This document shows positions 1 to 8,603 of a stretch of DNA of 64,000 nucleotides, piece after piece. Each line of letters begins with the position of its first letter. The first letter of the stretch is position 1. The translations under genes were made by a program, and so were the position numbers. The stretch comes from an uncultured Alphaproteobacteria bacterium (GTDB lineage Bacteria; Pseudomonadota; Alphaproteobacteria; HIMB59; GCA-002718135): contig CACOPD010000005.1 in NCBI GenBank assembly GCA_902628835.1, forward strand, positions 1-64,000. Direction: 5' to 3'. The notes under the pieces were generated by a model, which made no database searches, had not been told where the DNA came from, and was given only the letters and a program-made list of their open reading frames with translations.

Positions 1-319
1 CTAACATTAAAATTATTATAAATACTAAACTTAGGATTAAAGATAATAAAATTATTAATAACAAAAAAACAAGAAAAAAATTTTTAGTTTCTTCAAAAAC
101 AAAAAAAGGATTTTTAACCCAAAATAAATAACTTATAAAAAACCCAAAGCCAAAAAATGAAAAGTTTTTAAAAATATTTAAATTACTATGATTTTTTCTA
201 TTTAAATCTATTAGCAGACAAAGGAGAGGGAAAATTATAAAACCTAGTGGTAAAAAAAAATACGGAGGAAACAAAAGTGATGTTAGAAGTCCTAAGGTTA
301 AATAAATTAAAATACTCAA
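1..319 (-). CDS. lnt: Apolipoprotein N-acyltransferase, N-terminal part (runs off window start)
   Basis: Lnt transfers the third acyl chain onto lipoproteins in the inner membrane. Only about 106 N-terminal codons are inside the window. They encode hydrophobic segments with the family's early pattern: a Gly-Leu-rich first helix followed by FPPYFFLPLG, then FGFGFFISYLFWV. An in-frame TAA lies directly before a TTG that overlaps the corC stop codon, so TTG (positions 319-317) is the likely start; the only in-frame ATG is almost at the window edge. It is the last gene of the miaB-phoH-ybeY-corC-lnt string, whose order is conserved in Alphaproteobacteria. The catalytic nitrilase domain is outside the window, so activity cannot be judged. 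Confidence 0.85.
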   Translation of the reverse strand, partial: MSILIYLTLGLLTSLLFPPYFFLPLGFIIFPLLCLLIDLNRKNHSNLNIFKNFSFFGFGFFISYLFWVKNPFFVFEETKNFFLVFLLLIILLSLILSLVFIIILML

Positions 320-1164
320 TTATTTTTATTTACTTCAACTATTTCAATTTTTCTATTGTTTGATTTAACAATCTTGATACTAAGCTCATCGTTAAAATCA
401 ATTATTTCGTTATTTTTTGGTATCCTATTTATTTTTTCATATACTAAACCGCCTACAGAAAAAGTTTCATCATTGGCATTTCTAGGAATATTAATAGCAA
501 AAAATTCCTCTAAATCTTCTACCCTATAACTAGCATCCACAGTTATCGAATTATTTGATTTTTTATAAACTAATTCTTCCTCATCTTCAGCATCATGCTC
601 ATCTTCTATTTCGCCAACGATTTCTTCAACTAAATCCTCGATTGTAACCAGTCCGTCTACACCTCCAACTCCATCGACAACAAGCCCTATATGAATCCTC
701 GATGACCTCATGGTTTTTAGTAAATCTAAAATTGGTGATTTTGGTGCAACATATAAAACATCTCTTATAATTTCATTCATTTGAAATGTATCTTGTGATG
801 ATTTAATAAAATCTTTAATGTGAAAGAATCCAATTACATTATCAATATTTTTTTTGTATACTGGAAATCTTGAATGTCCTTCCTCTTTAATGATTTCTAA
901 AATTTCATTGTATGATTTGTCTTGATCTAGAGCAATTATTTCACTTCTTGGTATCATTAAATCTTCAACGCTTTTTTCATTTAAATTTACAATGTTCTTA
1001 ATTAGATTTTTTTCATTATTGTCATTAATATTTTCAAGATTTTTATCATCTTCATCATTAGCTATAAAATTTAAGATATCTTCTTTTGTAGAATCATTAG
1101 ATAGTAATTTTTTAATTATCCAATTTTTCCAACTCGATGTTTTATCTGTGTTATTCATGTTCAT
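316..1164 (-). CDS. corC: CorC/HlyC-type CBS-domain protein
   Basis: The 282-residue protein has two CBS domains followed by a CorC/HlyC C-terminal domain. The motif MIPRSEIIALD near residue 70 and the second CBS repeat (GLVTIEDLVEEIVGEIEDEHD) are typical. The C-terminal domain starts near residue 205 (SITVDASYRVEDLEEFF). The family is tied to magnesium/cobalt efflux or to membrane homeostasis, but the biochemical role is not firmly known. There is no transmembrane segment, so it is the soluble CorC form. Its start ATG shares one base with the ybeY stop (TAATG), indicating translational coupling. Family assignment is sure; the exact function is not. Confidence 0.9.
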   Translation of the reverse strand: MNMNNTDKTSSWKNWIIKKLLSNDSTKEDILNFIANDEDDKNLENINDNNEKNLIKNIVNLNEKSVEDLMIPRSEIIALDQDKSYNEILEIIKEEGHSRFPVYKKNIDNVIGFFHIKDFIKSSQDTFQMNEIIRDVLYVAPKSPILDLLKTMRSSRIHIGLVVDGVGGVDGLVTIEDLVEEIVGEIEDEHDAEDEEELVYKKSNNSITVDASYRVEDLEEFFAINIPRNANDETFSVGGLVYEKINRIPKNNEIIDFNDELSIKIVKSNNRKIEIVEVNKNN

Positions 1165-1643
1165 TAAAATGTGTACGGATGATTTATACCAAATAATCCT
1201 AAAATTTTTATCTCCTCTTTTTTCATTTTTATAAAATCTAAATTTTTTTTATGATCGTATCCATTAATGTGCAATAAACTATGGATTAGTAAATGATTAA
1301 AATGATCATATATGCTAATTTTATTCCTATATATAAATTTTTCAATTGTATCTATAGAAAAAAAAATATCACAATATAAAATTTTTCCAACATTTTTATT
1401 TGAATTCTTTGAAATAAAAGTAAGAACATCTGTGTCTGATTGTTTATTTTTATAGATTTTATTAAGTTTTATCATTTTTAATTTATCTATTAAAATTATA
1501 TTTAATTCGAATCTATGGTCTTTTTTAAAATAGGAACTCATCTTGTTTATAGTTTTTTTCGTAATAATCTTAATTTTAGGTACACGCCTTGGCCATTTTT
1601 TTGATTCTGCAAAAAAATCAACTTTTATGTTTTTCATATGCAT
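1164..1643 (-). CDS. ybeY: Endoribonuclease/rRNA maturation factor YbeY
   Basis: YbeY is a zinc-dependent protein needed for 16S rRNA 3'-end maturation and ribosome quality control. The 159-residue product carries the diagnostic three-histidine metal motif HSLLHINGYDH near residues 124-134 and the upstream stretch SDTDVLTF. Length fits the family. The start is at 1643 (MHMKN) or two codons further on; both lie inside the end of phoH, an overlap of about 25 bases typical for this operon. Neighbours phoH and miaB support the call. Confidence 0.93.
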   Translation of the reverse strand: MHMKNIKVDFFAESKKWPRRVPKIKIITKKTINKMSSYFKKDHRFELNIILIDKLKMIKLNKIYKNKQSDTDVLTFISKNSNKNVGKILYCDIFFSIDTIEKFIYRNKISIYDHFNHLLIHSLLHINGYDHKKNLDFIKMKKEEIKILGLFGINHPYTF

Positions 1644-2577
1644 TAATAATTTTTTTAACTAAATCATGTCGAACGACATCCTTTTCTGATAATTCAATAA
1701 AACCTATATCGTTAACTTTATTTAATTTTTTCAATGCATCTTTAAGCCCTGAATCTTTTTCACTTACAAGATCTATCTGTGTGATATCTCCTACAACTAC
1801 CATTTGACTATTTTTACCTAGTCTTGTAAGAAACATTTTCATTTGTGTTTTTGTTGTATTTTGAGCTTCATCTAAAATTATGAAACAATTTTCAAGGGTT
1901 CTTCCTCTCATAAATGCAATAGGTGCTATTTCAATTGTGTTATTAACTAATTTTTTTTCTACCTCTTCAAAGGGAAGCATTGAATATAAGGCATCGTAAA
2001 TAGGTCTCAAAAAAGGATCTACTTTTTCTTTTAAATCTCCTGGAAGGAAACCTAACTTTTCACCAGCTTCAACAGCTGGTCTGGATAGAATAATTTTATT
2101 TACTTTTCCGTCTTGAAGAGCTGAAACTGCTTTCGCAACAGCTAGATAAGTTTTGCCAGTTCCCGCAGGACCTATAGCAAATGTAATATTTTTGGTATTT
2201 AGTAATTGAAGATATTTATTTTGTATCTCAGTTCTTGGTATGATTTTTCTTTTTTTAGTTTGAATAAAAAGATTCATCTGATTGTCAGTTTTAATATTCA
2301 TAGATATTAAGCTTTTATTATCTCTTATTCTATCCTCATCTATTTCAGCACCATTTTGTGCTTCTTTAAATAAATTAAGAATAGTTTTCTTAGTTTCAAA
2401 TATTGATTTTTTATTACCTGAGATTTTAATTTTATTTCCACGATATTGAATTTTAACTTGATTAATCTGCTCTATAAGAGATAAATTTCTATCATTAATT
2501 CCAAATAAATTAGATAAAATTGTGTTATCATCTAATTCTAACTCTAAATTTTCATTTTTATTAATTATATTTGACAT
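1618..2577 (-). CDS. phoH: PhoH-family ATPase (PhoH-like)
   Basis: The 319-residue protein has a KH-like N-terminal region (about residues 20-75) and a P-loop ATPase domain with Walker A AIGPAGTGKT at 134-143 and a Walker B-type ILDEAQNT further on. PhoH proteins are cytoplasmic ATPases with probable RNA-related function, often encoded next to YbeY, as here. The start overlaps the miaB 3' end by 13 bases. Despite the name, nothing nearby suggests Pho control of this copy; it sits in the constitutive miaB-ybeY string. Confidence 0.93.
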   Translation of the reverse strand: MSNIINKNENLELELDDNTILSNLFGINDRNLSLIEQINQVKIQYRGNKIKISGNKKSIFETKKTILNLFKEAQNGAEIDEDRIRDNKSLISMNIKTDNQMNLFIQTKKRKIIPRTEIQNKYLQLLNTKNITFAIGPAGTGKTYLAVAKAVSALQDGKVNKIILSRPAVEAGEKLGFLPGDLKEKVDPFLRPIYDALYSMLPFEEVEKKLVNNTIEIAPIAFMRGRTLENCFIILDEAQNTTKTQMKMFLTRLGKNSQMVVVGDITQIDLVSEKDSGLKDALKKLNKVNDIGFIELSEKDVVRHDLVKKIINAYEKHKS

Positions 2578-3866
2578 TCAAGAGAAAAATTTGTTGAGTT
2601 GATAATTTTAACATCCATAATTTTGTTTAATAAATCCTCTTTTGAGTTAGCAAATGTACTTTGATTATAAATTGTACGACCAATAAATTGATCATTATGC
2701 CTACCTGTCTTTTCAAATAATACTTCCATACCCTTGTTGACAAATGATTTATTAAAATTGATTTGTTGTTGTGTTAACAATGATTGAAGAGCGCTCAATC
2801 GTGCTTTTTTTTCAAAAATACTTATATTGTCTTTATGTTGAGCAGGTGTTCCTGGTCTTGGGCTATAAATAAATGAATAGGCAATAACAAAATTTACTTT
2901 CTCTATAAATTTCATAGTATCCTCAAAGTCCTTATCTGTTTCATCTGGAAAACCAACGATAAAATCTGACGAAAGAGCTATGTCAGGGCGAACATTTCTT
3001 ATTTTTTCTACTATTTTTAGATAATCATTAACTGTATGTTTTCTGTTCATTTTTTTTAAAATTTTATCTGAACCAGATTGAATAGGTAAATGTAGAAATG
3101 GCATAAGTTTTGAATTATCAGCATGAGTATTAATAAGAGAATCTTTCATGTCGATAGGATGAGATGTCATATATCTAATCCTCTTAATTTCTTCAATTTC
3201 TGATATTTTATTAATCAAATAAGCTAAATCTTTTGATTTTCCGTCTGTAGCCGTACCATGATAAGCATTAACGTTTTGTCCTAGCAAAATTATTTCTTTT
3301 ATTCCATGTGATACATATTTTTTTGTTTCATCTATTATATCTTTAACTGGTCTAGAAAATTCAGGCCCTCTAGTATATGGAACTACACAGAATGAACAAA
3401 ATTTATCACATCCTTCTTGAATAGATAAAAATTCAGATGACAAATTAGAAGAATTAAAAATTAAGTTTTTGAATTTTTCATTTTGTAGAAATTCACTATT
3501 TTCAACTTCATCAACACTGTTTAGCATTTCAGGTAGTTTATGGTAAGATTGAGGACCTACAACGAAATCTACAGTCGGAGATCTTTTTTTTATTTCAATT
3601 CCCTCAGCTTGAGCTACACAACCCGCAACTACTAATTTCATATTCTGTTTTTTGTCTTTAATTTTTTTAACACGGCCAATATCAGAATAAACTTTTTCAA
3701 CTGCCTTTTCTCTAATATGGCAAGTGTTTAAAACAGTTAAATCAGCCTTTGAAATATCATCAGTTATTTTATATCCTTTATTTGAAAATAAATCTTTAAT
3801 ACGGTTGCTATCATACACATTCATCTGACAACCATATGATTTTATATAAATATATCTATCACTCAT
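2565..3866 (-). CDS. miaB: tRNA-2-methylthio-N6-dimethylallyladenosine synthase
   Basis: MiaB is a radical SAM enzyme that methylthiolates i6A37 in tRNAs reading UNN codons. The 433-residue protein has the N-terminal UPF0004 domain (SYGCQMNVYDSNRI, with conserved Cys also in NTCHIRE and VAGCVAQ) for the second cluster, the radical SAM triad CDKFCSFC near residues 153-160, and a C-terminal TRAM domain. Length is normal. It overlaps rimI by 8 bases upstream. In many alphaproteobacteria a fur gene lies between rimI and miaB; here there is none. Confidence 0.95.
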   Translation of the reverse strand: MSDRYIYIKSYGCQMNVYDSNRIKDLFSNKGYKITDDISKADLTVLNTCHIREKAVEKVYSDIGRVKKIKDKKQNMKLVVAGCVAQAEGIEIKKRSPTVDFVVGPQSYHKLPEMLNSVDEVENSEFLQNEKFKNLIFNSSNLSSEFLSIQEGCDKFCSFCVVPYTRGPEFSRPVKDIIDETKKYVSHGIKEIILLGQNVNAYHGTATDGKSKDLAYLINKISEIEEIKRIRYMTSHPIDMKDSLINTHADNSKLMPFLHLPIQSGSDKILKKMNRKHTVNDYLKIVEKIRNVRPDIALSSDFIVGFPDETDKDFEDTMKFIEKVNFVIAYSFIYSPRPGTPAQHKDNISIFEKKARLSALQSLLTQQQINFNKSFVNKGMEVLFEKTGRHNDQFIGRTIYNQSTFANSKEDLLNKIMDVKIINSTNFSLECQI

Positions 3867-4338
3867 AGTTAATTTTTTTTATAAAACATTTAGCATGGAT
3901 ATTTTTACCATTATAATTATAATAATTATGTCTAAAATTTAGAAAAACAAAGTTGTTTTTTAGATAAAAACTTATTGCTTCTTCATTATTTTCAGCAACT
4001 TCAATAAAAATCTTAGAAAAATTAATATTATTTGTTTCAACATAATTTAGTAATTTTGTTGCAATTTTTTTTCTTCTTAGGCCTTTTGATACAAATAAAA
4101 TATGCAATTCTAAATAATAATCTTTTTCATTATTAATTGTCTGCCCAATTAAAACTCCTGCTAAACTGTTAGCTTCATAATAACCAATGGAATAATTGTT
4201 ATCTTTACTAAATTGACTTTCAATATTTTTTATATTCCAGCCTATTTTTTTGAAATAATTAAATTCATGACTATTATTATTTATAAACTTGTTAATCGAT
4301 AATAGTTGTTCTTTATTTATTATACTAATTCTATTCAA
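3859..4338 (-). CDS. rimI: GNAT N-acetyltransferase, RimI-like
   Basis: This 159-residue GNAT protein has the acetyl-CoA binding segment LRRKKIATKLL (R/Q-x-x-G/K-x-A type loop, about residues 90-100) and the C-terminal NNEEAISFYLKNNF motif typical of RimI, which acetylates the N-terminal alanine of ribosomal protein S18. Placement between tsaB and miaB is the standard alphaproteobacterial position for rimI. The loop is Lys-rich and departs somewhat from the usual RGxGxA form, so substrate is inferred from context. Confidence 0.8.
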   Translation of the reverse strand: MNRISIINKEQLLSINKFINNNSHEFNYFKKIGWNIKNIESQFSKDNNYSIGYYEANSLAGVLIGQTINNEKDYYLELHILFVSKGLRRKKIATKLLNYVETNNINFSKIFIEVAENNEEAISFYLKNNFVFLNFRHNYYNYNGKNIHAKCFIKKINYE

Positions 4339-4946
4339 TTTAGTAACTGATTGTTTGATATATAAATTGGTTTAATAATAATATTTTCTTCAAAGTCTAA
4401 ATTAATATAATTATTGTAAAATTCTTCAAAAAATGAAAACTGAATTTGCTTAAGGTCAATATTTTCATTAATTTTAGTTTTATTAAATATTATTAGATCG
4501 ATATGCTTTGGAATTGAATATTTATTGTTTTCAATTTTATAGTATTCCATTACATTATCTTTAATTTTATAACATAAAAATTTCTGATTATTAGATGAGG
4601 TAACAAAAGCTCCTAAATTTTTTTTGGAATACTTTCTTGAATTAAAGTTTAAGATATCCTCAATGGATAATGGGTAATAAGGAATTTTGCGAGAAACCAT
4701 AAGGCCAGATATAAATGCTGAACCAACTCTTAAACTTGTATAAGATCCAGGACCAATTGTAGAAGAAATTTTTTTAAGATTCTTTGTTAAATTTAAACGC
4801 TTATCTATTTCTATATAGGACTGTATTATATTATCACTCAATTTGTCTGTTTCATTTTGAGTGATTTTTTGCTGTAATATTACTTTGTTGTCATCAATTA
4901 CACAAAATTCTGGTATTGATGATATAATATCTAAAAATAATAACAT
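4335..4946 (-). CDS. tsaB: tRNA threonylcarbamoyladenosine biosynthesis protein TsaB
   Basis: TsaB is the non-catalytic partner of TsaD in forming t6A37 on ANN-reading tRNAs. The 203-residue product begins with the ASKHA-fold strand MLLFLDIISS and carries the conserved GPGSYTSLRVG motif near residues 66-76, followed by a Gly/Ala-rich helix. The C-terminal half is divergent and Asn/Lys-rich. It overlaps rimI by 4 bases. Its ATG is directly back-to-back with the ATG of the next gene on the other strand. Confidence 0.9.
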   Translation of the reverse strand: MLLFLDIISSIPEFCVIDDNKVILQQKITQNETDKLSDNIIQSYIEIDKRLNLTKNLKKISSTIGPGSYTSLRVGSAFISGLMVSRKIPYYPLSIEDILNFNSRKYSKKNLGAFVTSSNNQKFLCYKIKDNVMEYYKIENNKYSIPKHIDLIIFNKTKINENIDLKQIQFSFFEEFYNNYINLDFEENIIIKPIYISNNQLLN

Positions 4947-5975
4947 ATGAAACTTAATAATTACATTCTATTGCTGTTTTTAAAAAGTATTTCTTTAATT
5001 TTTTTACTAGTAAGTGGATCTTTGGCAAATGAAATAAAAAATTCGGCTACGGTATTCATGTATCATAAATTTGGAGTTTCTAAATATCCCTCTACAAGCG
5101 TCACTATTGATCAACTTAATAGTCATATTGAAGAATTAACTAAAGAAAAATATACTATTAAATCATTAGATTTTATTATCGATACGATTATTAATGATGG
5201 TGATCTTCCAGAAAATACTATTGGCATAAGCGTAGATGATGCTGATAAGTCTTTTTTAGAAGTTGGATGGCCTCTATTTAAAAAAAATAATATTCCCATA
5301 ACATTATTTGTAACAACGGGAACAATATCAAATAATAAAAAGTATATTAACTGGGATCAGATTAGACAACTCAAAGAAGAGGGTGTAATAATTGGTGCAC
5401 ACTCTCATACTCATGCTCATATGCCAGATATTAGTATTGAAGAAGTAAGAAATGAAATAGAAACATCTAATAAAATTTTCTTAAAAGAACTCGGTGAAAT
5501 ACCAACTTTATTTGCATTTCCTTATGGTGAGACAACAGAAGAAATAATAGAATTAGTAAAAGAATTTAAGTTTAAAGTAGCATTTGGTCAGCATTCCGGA
5601 ATAATTAATGAAACTTCAAATATGTATTACCTGCCAAGATTTTCCTTGAATGAAAGATATGGTGAAATAGACAGAGTCAAGTTTGCTGCATCATCTAAGG
5701 GTTTAGGAGTTTATGATTTTATACCTAAAAATCCAACGATTAATCAAAACCCTCCATTCATAGGTTTTTCTCTTCTTGATGATAAGAAGGCTCAATCTCT
5801 AGATTGTTTTGTATTTGATAGTAAAGGTCAAGTTGATAGGCAAGTGTATAAATTTAATGAAAGGATTGAAATAAGACTTGCAAGAGAATTATCACCTGGA
5901 AGATCAAGAATGAATTGTACTGTTAAAGATAGTGATGGAAATTGGAGATGGTTTGGGCACCAATTCTATTTTTAA
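4947..5975 (+). CDS. Secreted polysaccharide deacetylase family protein
   Basis: The 342-residue protein begins with a signal peptide (MKLNNY, hydrophobic core, cleavage near SLANE). A NodB-type carbohydrate esterase fold follows: VFMYHKFG near residue 36, the metal Asp pair in SVDDADKS, the two-His motif HSHTHAHM near 150-157 and AFPYGE near 190. A C-terminal region of about 100 residues (from FIPKNP) ends in the small motif NWRWFGHQFYF and has no assignment from me. It may act on peptidoglycan or another N-acetylated glycan in the periplasm; substrate unknown. Start ATG abuts the tsaB ATG with no spacer. Confidence 0.85.
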   Translation: MKLNNYILLLFLKSISLIFLLVSGSLANEIKNSATVFMYHKFGVSKYPSTSVTIDQLNSHIEELTKEKYTIKSLDFIIDTIINDGDLPENTIGISVDDADKSFLEVGWPLFKKNNIPITLFVTTGTISNNKKYINWDQIRQLKEEGVIIGAHSHTHAHMPDISIEEVRNEIETSNKIFLKELGEIPTLFAFPYGETTEEIIELVKEFKFKVAFGQHSGIINETSNMYYLPRFSLNERYGEIDRVKFAASSKGLGVYDFIPKNPTINQNPPFIGFSLLDDKKAQSLDCFVFDSKGQVDRQVYKFNERIEIRLARELSPGRSRMNCTVKDSDGNWRWFGHQFYF

Positions 5976-6968
5976 TTAATAAGAAATAATTTTTTGATCA
6001 AAAATACTAAAGTTATTGGTCTTAATTACCTGTTTAATTGTTTTAATGTAATTTTCATCTTCTGCGTAAGTAGATAATCTTTCGACAAGTAAATTAACAT
6101 TTGAGAAATTATTTCTTTCTCTCATTATATTTCTAATTTCACGAAAACCTTCATATGCGTAATGAGAATTAATATTATTAAAGTATGATGCAACACTATT
6201 ATTATATGAATTAAATGCTTTAATTAAATGCGTATCACCGTTTTCTCTTTCTAGTGGAACAACTCCTTTAGAATTATCATATGTATACTCACCAAATAAT
6301 GCATTATATTCCTGAGCAAATCTAGATGATCCCCAACCGCTTTCAATTGCGGCTTGAGCTAGAACAATAGAATTTGGAATCATTTCAACTCTTAAAAGAA
6401 GTTTGTCAATTATTACCATTTTATGTTCATTATCAAATTCTATTTTATATTTTTTAGAGATTTTTCTTAATTTATTTAGTTCATAGTTATTTAGTGAATT
6501 TTTTTCAGTAAGCTTGGTGCGTAAAATAATTAGATTATTTCTATTTGATAAAATTTTTTGGTTTTCATTTATTATCAATGGTAAAACTGTTTTAACAAAT
6601 TGTTGTTTTTGTTCATTTAAATGTTGAAAGTCTTTTTCAGATAAATTTGTAACCAAATTAACTCGTGCATTATTTTCAATACCAGAGTATGACTTTGGAT
6701 TTAGTGGTTTAGTTTTAATATTAACTAAAAATTTTTTTTTCTTTAATTTATTTAGAATGTCATTTTTTAAAATATCTTTTTCTGAGTAAAGTTTATTGAT
6801 TGTATATGAGTCATAAGTTTTACAATAATTTAAAACAAGCTCATCTAGTTCTGCATTTAATTTATATTTAACTTCAAGTGTTGATGGTTCTTCTTCAAAA
6901 GCAATAGTAGGAATTGTAATTGCTACACCAATAACTACCAATGGATATAAAAAAATTTTATGCATCAA
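5976..6968 (-). CDS. Bax-like glucosaminidase domain protein
   Basis: The 330-residue protein has an N-terminal signal/anchor (MMHKIFLYPLVVIGVAITIPTIA) and a C-terminal glucosaminidase (Bax-type, lysozyme-like) domain with AQAAIESGWGSSRFAQEYNALFGE near residues 204-228, whose Glu is the expected catalytic acid. It likely cleaves peptidoglycan glycans in the periplasm. The middle region (30-190) is Lys/Asn-rich helical sequence of unknown role. Its stop directly follows the convergent deacetylase stop, and its start overlaps the Nfu gene by 11 bases, suggesting cotranscription with it. Confidence 0.82.
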   Translation of the reverse strand: MMHKIFLYPLVVIGVAITIPTIAFEEEPSTLEVKYKLNAELDELVLNYCKTYDSYTINKLYSEKDILKNDILNKLKKKKFLVNIKTKPLNPKSYSGIENNARVNLVTNLSEKDFQHLNEQKQQFVKTVLPLIINENQKILSNRNNLIILRTKLTEKNSLNNYELNKLRKISKKYKIEFDNEHKMVIIDKLLLRVEMIPNSIVLAQAAIESGWGSSRFAQEYNALFGEYTYDNSKGVVPLERENGDTHLIKAFNSYNNSVASYFNNINSHYAYEGFREIRNIMRERNNFSNVNLLVERLSTYAEDENYIKTIKQVIKTNNFSIFDQKIISY

Positions 6969-7521
6969 TAGGTCTAACTTCTTGTACTTCAGGAACGTAA
7001 TGCTTAAGCATATTTTCTATTCCCATTTTAAGTGTTGCTGTTGAACTAGGGCATCCTGAACATGCTCCTTGCATATGAAGATAAACTATACCATCCTTAA
7101 AACTGTCATATATGATGTCTCCGCCATCCATAGCTACTGCGGGTCTTACTCTTGTATCAAGTAATTCTTTGATTTGCTTAACAATGTCTGTGTCATTTTC
7201 TTCATCAACTTTTAAAGAGTTATCGACTTTCTTTGTAGCGCTTATTGTTTCTTCGCCTGAATTATAATGATCCATAATTGATCCTAATATTAATGGCTTC
7301 ATAACTTGCCAATCTAGAGATTGGGCTTTTGTAATAGTGATAAAATCACTGCCAAAAAAAACTCCCTCCACTCCTTCTACGTTGAATAAGCGTTTTGCAA
7401 ATGGTGAGTTAGCTGCTTCTCCAATATCTTGAAAAAAAGCTGTGCCGTCATCCATCACAACTTTACCAGGTAAAAACTTCAAAGTTTGAGGATTGGGTGT
7501 TTGCTCAGTTTGTATAAACAT
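6958..7521 (-). CDS. nfuA: Nfu-type iron-sulfur cluster scaffold protein
   Basis: This 187-residue protein combines an N-terminal Nfu_N domain (FIQTEQTPNPQTLKFLPGK) with a C-terminal NifU domain carrying the cluster-binding CxxC in GACSGCPSS near residues 153-161. This is the alphaproteobacterial/mitochondrial Nfu1 architecture, which delivers 4Fe-4S clusters to client enzymes; clients in this window could include MiaB. It is first in a two-gene unit with the glucosaminidase. The spacer to trpS is about 70 bases with no obvious signal. Confidence 0.93.
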   Translation of the reverse strand: MFIQTEQTPNPQTLKFLPGKVVMDDGTAFFQDIGEAANSPFAKRLFNVEGVEGVFFGSDFITITKAQSLDWQVMKPLILGSIMDHYNSGEETISATKKVDNSLKVDEENDTDIVKQIKELLDTRVRPAVAMDGGDIIYDSFKDGIVYLHMQGACSGCPSSTATLKMGIENMLKHYVPEVQEVRPIDA

Positions 7522-7594
7522 ATAGGATATATATAGTTATTAATATGTCTTTAGTATGAATTTTCTGAAAAAAAATTAAAATTTTGGGGAATTT

Positions 7595-8602
7595 TTAAGT
7601 TAAAAAACCAATAATTTCTTTTGTTTTCTGTAAAACTGGTTCGGCAACTCCTATAGCATTATCCTTACCCTGCTTTAAAATAGAATCGATGTAAGAAACA
7701 TCACTCATAAGTTTGTTCATTTCACTCGTAATGGGCTCTAGTTTAGAAACAGATAAATCTGCTAAATCTTTTTTAAATATAGAAAATTCTTTTCCTGCAT
7801 AATCTTTAATAACACTTTCAATAGATGTGTCTTGTAAAGAGGCAAATATCGATATTAAATTTTCTGCCTCAGGTCTTTTTTCTAAACCAGTCATATCTTG
7901 AGGTAATGGTTCAGGATCTGTTTTGGCTTTTTTAATTTTTTGTGTAATGTTTTCTGCTGTATCAGTTAACATTATTCTCGAATAATCAGAAGGATCTGAT
8001 TTACTCATTTTTTTTGAACCATCACGAAGACTCATAACTCTTGTAGCCTCACCTAAAATTAATGGTTCAGGAATAGGAAAAAAATCTGTCTTAAAATCAT
8101 TATTAAATTTTTGTGCAATATCTCTAGTGAGCTCCAAGTGTTGTTTTTGATCATCACCTACAGGAACGTGTGTTGCTAAATAAATTAGTATATCTGCAGC
8201 CATTAATGTTGGATAAGAAAATAAACCAACAGAAACATTCTCACTATTCTTTCCAGCTTTATCTTTAAATTGTGTCATGCGGTTTAACCATCCCATTCGA
8301 GCAACACAATTAAACAACCAGCCAAGTTGTGCATGTTGAGGAACTTGTGATTGAACAAAAATATTATTTTGATTTGGATCAATACCAGAAGCAATAAAGG
8401 CAGCTGTTACTTCTCGTGTTTTATTTGCTAAAACTTTAGGATCTTGCCAAACGGTAATCGCATGTAAATCGACAACACAAAAAAAACATTCGTATTCTTT
8501 TTGAAGACTAACAAAATTTTTTATAGCACCAAGATAATTTCCTAAATGAAGATCACCAGATGGTTGAACGCCGGATAGAATTCTTTTTGTTGGTTTTTCC
8601 AT
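7595..8602 (-). CDS. trpS: Tryptophan-tRNA ligase
   Basis: TrpRS charges tRNA-Trp. The 335-residue class I synthetase has the HIGH-type motif in [17 protein letters not shown] (about residues 10-26) and the KMSKS loop [10 protein letters not shown] near 198-207. Length and motif spacing are normal. It lies one base after the murJ stop region and reads in the same direction, so the two are probably cotranscribed. Confidence 0.97.
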   Translation of the reverse strand: MEKPTKRILSGVQPSGDLHLGNYLGAIKNFVSLQKEYECFFCVVDLHAITVWQDPKVLANKTREVTAAFIASGIDPNQNNIFVQSQVPQHAQLGWLFNCVARMGWLNRMTQFKDKAGKNSENVSVGLFSYPTLMAADILIYLATHVPVGDDQKQHLELTRDIAQKFNNDFKTDFFPIPEPLILGEATRVMSLRDGSKKMSKSDPSDYSRIMLTDTAENITQKIKKAKTDPEPLPQDMTGLEKRPEAENLISIFASLQDTSIESVIKDYAGKEFSIFKKDLADLSVSKLEPITSEMNKLMSDVSYIDSILKQGKDNAIGVAEPVLQKTKEIIGFLT

Positions 8603-8603
8603 T

